Part shown: in pieces, positions 13,177 to 15,946 of the stretch
Layout of the letters: every line of letters begins with the position of its first letter
How positions within the stretch are numbered: position 1 is the stretch's first letter
Assembly: GCA_944386965.1 (NCBI GenBank)
Contig: CALXDE010000003.1
Coordinates: forward strand, 1 to 15,946
Length of the DNA stretch: 15,946 nt
Source: an uncultured Oscillospiraceae bacterium
Lineage (GTDB): Bacteria > Bacillota_A > Clostridia > Oscillospirales > Oscillospiraceae
Direction of reading: 5' to 3'
Program-made: the position numbers and the translations under genes
The notes under the pieces: generated by a model
The model's database searches: none
Seen by the model: the letters and a program-made list of their open reading frames with translations, nothing else
What the model was told of the DNA's origin: nothing

Positions 13177-13624
13177 CTTTGATATCCTCGTTGTAGTCCA
13201 TCGTCTGCATTTTCACGTACTCCTGCGGGATGGAGACCCGCTCCCGGATTTCAAACCGGTAATGCAGCTCGTCCAGGTCGATGTTCCACGACCGGTCATA
13301 GGTCCGAAGGAGCACCGTCCCATCCGTCTCTCCGTCGGAGTAGGGGAAGGTCTCCATGAGAAGGTCCAGCGCCTCCCCCGCCGCCTGATAGAGCTGTTGG
13401 AGGTTTGGCAGGTTATAGTCCAGCAGGTACACCAGGTCAATGCCCAGGATGCGCCGCCAATACCCGCCCGTCTCCAGCTCCAGCCGGTTTGTCCGGGTCT
13501 GTAAGAACATACAAGGGGTCTGGCTATCCTGCTGGTTGGGGTCCTCATAGAAGGTCACCCCGGGGAAGGAGGGGGCCAGATAGTCGGCCAGACTCTGAGA
13601 AATGGTGGATACCGTCAAATTCAC
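13166..13624 (-). CDS. Tail terminator-like protein (DUF6838-type)
   Basis: A 152-aa protein resembling the phage tail terminator family that caps the finished tube and sheath and joins tail to neck. Recognisable stretches: ISQSLADYLAPSFPGVTFYED (about 8-28), FLQTRTNRLELETGGYWRRI (about 40-59), LDYNLPNLQQLYQAAGEALD (about 68-87) and the C-terminal LDELHYRFEIRERV (about 117-130). It starts at GTG 13624, overlapping the upstream stop by 4 bases (GTGA). Location between the gp10-like and sheath genes supports the role. The family name is from memory of the sequence pattern; function is moderately sure. Confidence 0.8.
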   Translation of the reverse strand: MNLTVSTISQSLADYLAPSFPGVTFYEDPNQQDSQTPCMFLQTRTNRLELETGGYWRRILGIDLVYLLDYNLPNLQQLYQAAGEALDLLMETFPYSDGETDGTVLLRTYDRSWNIDLDELHYRFEIRERVSIPQEYVKMQTMDYNEDIKDER

Positions 13625-14133
13625 TTCAAAAGCCTCCTGATCTCTTTGTCCAGTTCGGTCAAAACCGTCCGCTCGTATGCCTCTTTGGCTTTGTCCACCA
13701 TGAATTCGCCCTTGACATAGCGGGTCTTGGTGCCCACCACCAATCCTACCTTCGCGGTGGGGTCGTACTCCAGCAGGCCGGACTCCGGGTTGACATACAG
13801 CCCCGGCACAAAGTGCCGGTCCATCCGGTGCCCCTGGTCCACATAGGAGGCGTAATCCATGGTGTTGTTCAGATAGGTCTCCACCCGGTTTGCCACGATC
13901 ACCGGCGTGGTCACGCTGTCGGAGGCCCAGTGGGCTTTCAGCTCCCCGGTGATGGTGTTGGTCCCGATGTAAGGCCCCCGGCCCGTCCCCGCCTTGGGCG
14001 GCGTGGACGCCTGGGCCGCCTCAACGGCCCGCAGGGTGGCTTTCCTGGCCACCTTGGAGAGAACGGCGGGCAGGTCAGCCTGGGCTTTCTTCAGCTGCTG
14101 GACCCTCTGCTGGAGGCTCACGGTATAGCTCAT
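13621..14133 (-). CDS. HK97 gp10-like neck / tail completion protein
   Basis: A 170-aa protein of the HK97 gp10-like group, which sits at the head-tail joint. An N-terminal helix (VSLQQRVQQLKKAQADLPAV) is followed by ATLRAVEAAQASTPPKAGTGRG (about 32-53), where such proteins have an Ala-rich helix and then TPxxTG. Then come LKAHWASD (about 64-71), the hallmark YASYVDQGHRMDRHFVPGLY (about 93-112) and a C-terminal helix. ATG 14133 lies 59 bases inside the upstream gene; AGGAG is about 10 bases before it. Intact. Confidence 0.82.
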   Translation of the reverse strand: MSYTVSLQQRVQQLKKAQADLPAVLSKVARKATLRAVEAAQASTPPKAGTGRGPYIGTNTITGELKAHWASDSVTTPVIVANRVETYLNNTMDYASYVDQGHRMDRHFVPGLYVNPESGLLEYDPTAKVGLVVGTKTRYVKGEFMVDKAKEAYERTVLTELDKEIRRLLK

Positions 14134-14515
14134 GTTTCACACGCTCCTGCTGCAACAGCCGGATCTCCTGGTGGCTGAGACCCGGGATGATGGCCCCAAA
14201 GGGCTCATAGTAGAGGTTTGGGTCGGCGGCAAAGGCCCGGACCACGGGGCCGGTCTTGCCCAGGGCCTTTCCCCGGGTGACGATCAGCTCGTCCCCCGCC
14301 CGCACATCCACGGAGATGTCGCAGGCTAAATGGTCGCTCTCCTGGATATTGGCCGCCGTCTGTGCCATGTTGATGGGCTTGTTGTCGCTCTGATAGATGC
14401 GGCACGGGACCCCCGCCAGCACCAGCCCCCGCTCATGCCGGGTGAGATTGCCGCTCTTGATCTCTGTCACCCGGTAGACGTCCATCTGGTCGGTGTACCA
14501 GTCGCTCCAGTTCAT
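14075..14515 (-). CDS. Head closure / head-tail connector protein
   Basis: A 146-aa protein in the position of the head completion (stopper) protein. It opens MNWSDWYTDQMDVYRVTEIK, a form common in head-closure proteins (short helix, then MDVYR), followed by a beta-rich core (PCRIYQSDNKPINM, then DISVDVRAGDELIVTRG at about 68-84) and an acidic, Pro-rich tail EPPAEGPAAEESPG. ATG 14515 has AAAAGGAG nine bases upstream. This ribosome binding site touches the leftmost TTACGTAA operator of the divergent hicAB promoter. It overlaps the next gene by 59 bases. The role is inferred from order and fold pattern. Confidence 0.72.
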   Translation of the reverse strand: MNWSDWYTDQMDVYRVTEIKSGNLTRHERGLVLAGVPCRIYQSDNKPINMAQTAANIQESDHLACDISVDVRAGDELIVTRGKALGKTGPVVRAFAADPNLYYEPFGAIIPGLSHQEIRLLQQERVKHELYREPPAEGPAAEESPG

Positions 14516-14528
14516 AAAAAATTACTCC

Positions 14529-14574
14529 TTTTACGTAATTTCCTCTTGACTTTACGTAATTTACGTATTATAAT
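14529..14574 (+). promoter_or_regulatory. hicAB promoter with palindromic operators
   Basis: The -35 TTGACT (14546-14551) and -10 TATAAT (14569-14574) are 17 bases apart. The perfect palindrome TTACGTAA occurs at 14531-14538 and 14552-14559 (21 bases, two helical turns, apart), with a near copy TTACGTAT at 14561-14568 filling the spacer. Likely operators for the ribbon-helix-helix domain of HicB, giving autorepression. Confidence 0.75.
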
Positions 14575-14596
14575 AATCTTGTCAGGAGGGGAAAGA

Positions 14597-14773
14597 ATGA
14601 AGCGACGAGACCTCATTCAGCGCTTGGAAGCTGCCGGATACCGGATGGAACGGGACAACGGAGACCACACCGTCTACGCAAAGCCGGGGGCCCGCCCCAT
14701 CCCAGTCCCACGGCACCGGGAGCTGAACGAGAACACCGCAAAGGCGATCTTACGGGCGGCGGGCCTGAAATAA
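14597..14773 (+). CDS. hicA: HicA mRNA interferase toxin
   Basis: A 58-aa toxin of the HicA family, a small dsRBD-like ribonuclease that cleaves mRNA during translation. It has the expected MKRRDLIQRLEAAGYRMERD opening helix, the catalytic histidine in NGDHTVYAKPG (H24), and the second conserved block IPVPRHRELNENTAKAILR (about 35-53). Length is normal. ATG 14597 has AGGAGGGG upstream. It is followed 32 bases later by hicB, and both share the operator-rich promoter at 14529-14574. It is encoded against the phage late operon and is probably expressed from the prophage, for prophage maintenance or phage exclusion. Confidence 0.92.
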   Translation: MKRRDLIQRLEAAGYRMERDNGDHTVYAKPGARPIPVPRHRELNENTAKAILRAAGLK

Positions 14774-14805
14774 GGTCCGCGCCCCACAAAACTGGAGGCG
14801 ATCAA

Positions 14806-15189
14806 ATGAGCAGCTATGTATATCCCGCTATCTTCCATCACAATGAGAACGATGGCTCTTACACTGTGACCTTCCCGGACCTTCCCGGCTGCATCACAGA
14901 AGGAAAGTCCCTGGACGAAGCTCTGTATATGGCCCAGTCCGCCATGTCGGTTTGGCTGGAATATTCCATGGACCATCAGGAAGATATCCCAGCGCCTTCT
15001 GCGCTGAAAGACGTTCATCCCGAAACGGGGGAGTTCGTCAATCTGATCCGCGGGGAGCTTCGCAGCAGCAAAGCCGTAAAGCGGACGGTCAGCCTGCCCA
15101 AGTGGATGGATGACCGGGCCTCTGCAATGGGTCTGAGCTTGTCAAAGGTCCTGCAGGATGCACTGAAAAACAGAATCGAAACCACCTGA
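14806..15189 (+). CDS. hicB: HicB antitoxin with ribbon-helix-helix domain
   Basis: A 127-aa antitoxin. The N-terminal HicB-like RNase H fold domain binds HicA: YPAIFHHNENDGSYTVTFPD (6-25), LPGCITEGKSLDEALYMAQ (26-44). The C-terminal part (about 92-124: KRTVSLPKWMDDRASAMGLS, then LSKVLQDALKNRI) is a ribbon-helix-helix DNA-binding domain, likely to bind the TTACGTAA operators upstream of hicA. TGGAGG lies 8 bases before ATG 14806. The gene ends 8 bases before a strong terminator. Order toxin then antitoxin is normal for this class. Confidence 0.92.
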   Translation: MSSYVYPAIFHHNENDGSYTVTFPDLPGCITEGKSLDEALYMAQSAMSVWLEYSMDHQEDIPAPSALKDVHPETGEFVNLIRGELRSSKAVKRTVSLPKWMDDRASAMGLSLSKVLQDALKNRIETT

Positions 15190-15196
15190 CCAACAG

Positions 15197-15222
15197 GGCG
15201 CTCCGTTTGGGGCGCCTTTTTT
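15197..15222 (+). terminator. Intrinsic terminator of hicAB
   Basis: GGCGCTCC (15197-15204) pairs with GGGGCGCC (15209-15216) with one G-U pair and loop GTTT, followed by six T (15217-15222). The last T is part of the minus-strand stop codon of the DUF4054 gene. Confidence 0.88.
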
Positions 15223-15710
15223 CAGATCACATAGGTCCCACCCATCCCGATCAGCTTCGCCCGGTTGGCCAAAATCTGCCCGTAGGTGGTGGAATTCAGG
15301 TCGCCCCAGTCCTCGGTGCCCGCCGTGATGGCCGCTGTGTCATAGGTGACGGACGCGTCGCCCAGGGTGGCGCTCTTGACCATGCCCACCAGGGCCCCGG
15401 AGGCCGCCGCCTGCTGGGGGGTCTCATTGCTGGCCGCGTACCCTCTCAGGGATAGTGTGGCATAGTGGGCCACGTACAGCCCCACCGCATACCGCCAGGA
15501 GTCCAGCCACTTGTCCGGCTGGATGCTCACATTGGCCATGCGGATGATCTCCTCCAGCATGGGGAGACTTCCCAGGAAGTCGCCCTCAGCATTGAAGAAC
15601 TGCGGGTAGTCCTGCCGGAACTGCTCCACGGTATAGTCGCCCACACCGGTCCCGATGTTGGCCGCTGCCGCCCGCACCCCGAAAAATTGAGGTTTTCCCC
15701 ACCAGTACAT
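15222..15710 (-). CDS. DUF4054-type head-tail connector protein
   Basis: A 162-aa protein of the DUF4054 phage group, likely the adaptor between portal and neck. Family stretches are DYTVEQFRQDYPQFFN (about 25-40), WRYAVGLYVAHYATLSLRG (about 72-90), then TPQQAAASGALVGMVKSATLG (about 97-117) and the conserved end GTEDWGDLNSTTYGQILANR ... LIGMGGTYVI. I chose ATG 15710 because GGAGG lies nine bases upstream. The first 22 residues (MYWWGKPQFF...) are not typical of the family, whose members usually begin near DYTVEQF, so a later start or an added N-terminus is possible. Confidence 0.85.
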   Translation of the reverse strand: MYWWGKPQFFGVRAAAANIGTGVGDYTVEQFRQDYPQFFNAEGDFLGSLPMLEEIIRMANVSIQPDKWLDSWRYAVGLYVAHYATLSLRGYAASNETPQQAAASGALVGMVKSATLGDASVTYDTAAITAGTEDWGDLNSTTYGQILANRAKLIGMGGTYVI

Positions 15711-15724
15711 GCCCGCGGCCCTCC

Positions 15725-15856
15725 TTACTCTTCGGTAACTTCCTTGCCCCGGCGGGTACGGACTTTCTTCTCCGCCGCCGCCTGGGCCTCCCGGTCGCTG
15801 ACGCCGCTGGGGACAATCTTAGCTTGTCCGTTGCCCTTACCCCAGAAGCCATGAAC
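15725..15856 (-). CDS. C-terminal part of a phage head gene, 5' end missing
   Basis: An open frame of 43 residues ends at TAA 15725-15727, 14 bases before the DUF4054 start. It reads GFWGKGNGQAKIVPSGVS, then an Ala/Lys-rich helix, and ends with KVRTRRGKEVTEE. It lies where a small gene between major capsid and connector is often found, with the DUF4054 ribosome binding site right after its stop. Upstream the frame meets an in-frame TAG at 15857-15859, with no start codon between. The gene therefore seems cut where the sequence changes character, not naturally short. The function is not recognised. Confidence 0.55.
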   Translation of the reverse strand, partial: VHGFWGKGNGQAKIVPSGVSDREAQAAAEKKVRTRRGKEVTEE

Positions 15857-15946
15857 CTAGCCGTTACGCCAACACCAGACGGCACTCTTGCCAGTGATGA
15901 GATGGCTATCCAAGTGAGCACGGATAACACCACAGGCTACACACTT
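15851..15946 (+). other. Foreign-looking plus-strand frame at the right edge
   Basis: From about 15851 a plus-strand frame reads MNLAVTPTPDGTLASDEMAI and ends at the edge with STDNTTGYTL. This is Thr/Asp-rich and protein-like, resembling the beta-sandwich part of bacterial surface proteins, in which NNxTGYTL-type motifs are common. It is less GC-rich than the phage genes and unrelated to any expected head gene. It may be a chimeric assembly end, or the neighbouring gene at a recombination boundary. Only 96 bases are visible. Confidence 0.4.

Noticed and set aside
1..15946. CRISPR arrays, tRNA or rRNA genes, integrase and attachment sites
   Set aside because: None seen: no regularly spaced repeats, no cloverleaf-like sequence, no recombinase. 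Attachment sites, if any, lie outside the window.

Overview
This window is the late (morphogenesis and lysis) region of a contractile-tailed phage or prophage of the PBSX/Xkd type. The host is probably a GC-rich Clostridia member of the Oscillospiraceae kind. Three things suggest this: GC-rich coding sequence, strong AGGAGG-like ribosome binding sites with near-consensus TTGACA/TATAAT promoters, and the order sheath, tube, XkdN, tape measure, XkdP, XkdQ, XkdR, XkdS, XkdT, XkdU, fibre. The host assignment is inference; no host gene is present.

Almost all genes lie on the minus strand and are transcribed from the right edge leftward. From right to left: the end of a head gene and a DUF4054 head-tail connector (15222-15856); a head-closure protein, an HK97 gp10-like protein, a tail terminator and a 53-aa protein (13015-14515); tail sheath (11679-13018); tail tube; tail assembly chaperone G with a -1 frameshift extension GT (10603-11183); tape measure (8551-10598); the XkdP/Q/R/S/T/U hub and baseplate genes (3732-8186); a tail fibre with an AT-rich beta-helix receptor-binding end (2201-3718); two small XkdW/XkdX-position genes (1650-2190); an unknown 194-aa protein (665-1249); and an M15-type endolysin running off the left edge (1-469). 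Many stop and start codons overlap by 1-4 bases, as expected for one long late operon whose promoter lies outside the window.

Three independently controlled cassettes interrupt this operon, each with its own promoter and terminator. (i) A hicAB toxin-antitoxin pair lies on the plus strand (14529-15222), with TTACGTAA palindromes inside its promoter. (ii) A short plus-strand coiled-coil protein (8202-8546) looks like a moron. (iii) A compact two-promoter module (1293-1650) looks like a type I toxin-antitoxin locus. In it, a minus-strand mRNA encodes a short membrane peptide with a sequestered ribosome binding site. It is opposed by a fully overlapping plus-strand RNA. Both RNAs start in an inverted repeat that would close each of them end to end, and the terminator of each overlaps the promoter of the other. 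This is the most interesting element of the window.

Three structural genes (sheath, tape measure, XkdU/YmfQ-like) each carry one apparent single-base deletion that splits the expected protein. Either the prophage is decaying or the assembly has indel errors. By contrast, the frameshift in the tail assembly chaperone sits on a perfect A_AAA_AAC slippery heptamer and is almost certainly programmed. At the right edge (beyond about 15830) the phage reading frame ends abruptly and an unrelated plus-strand frame begins, which suggests a chimeric join or a recombination boundary.
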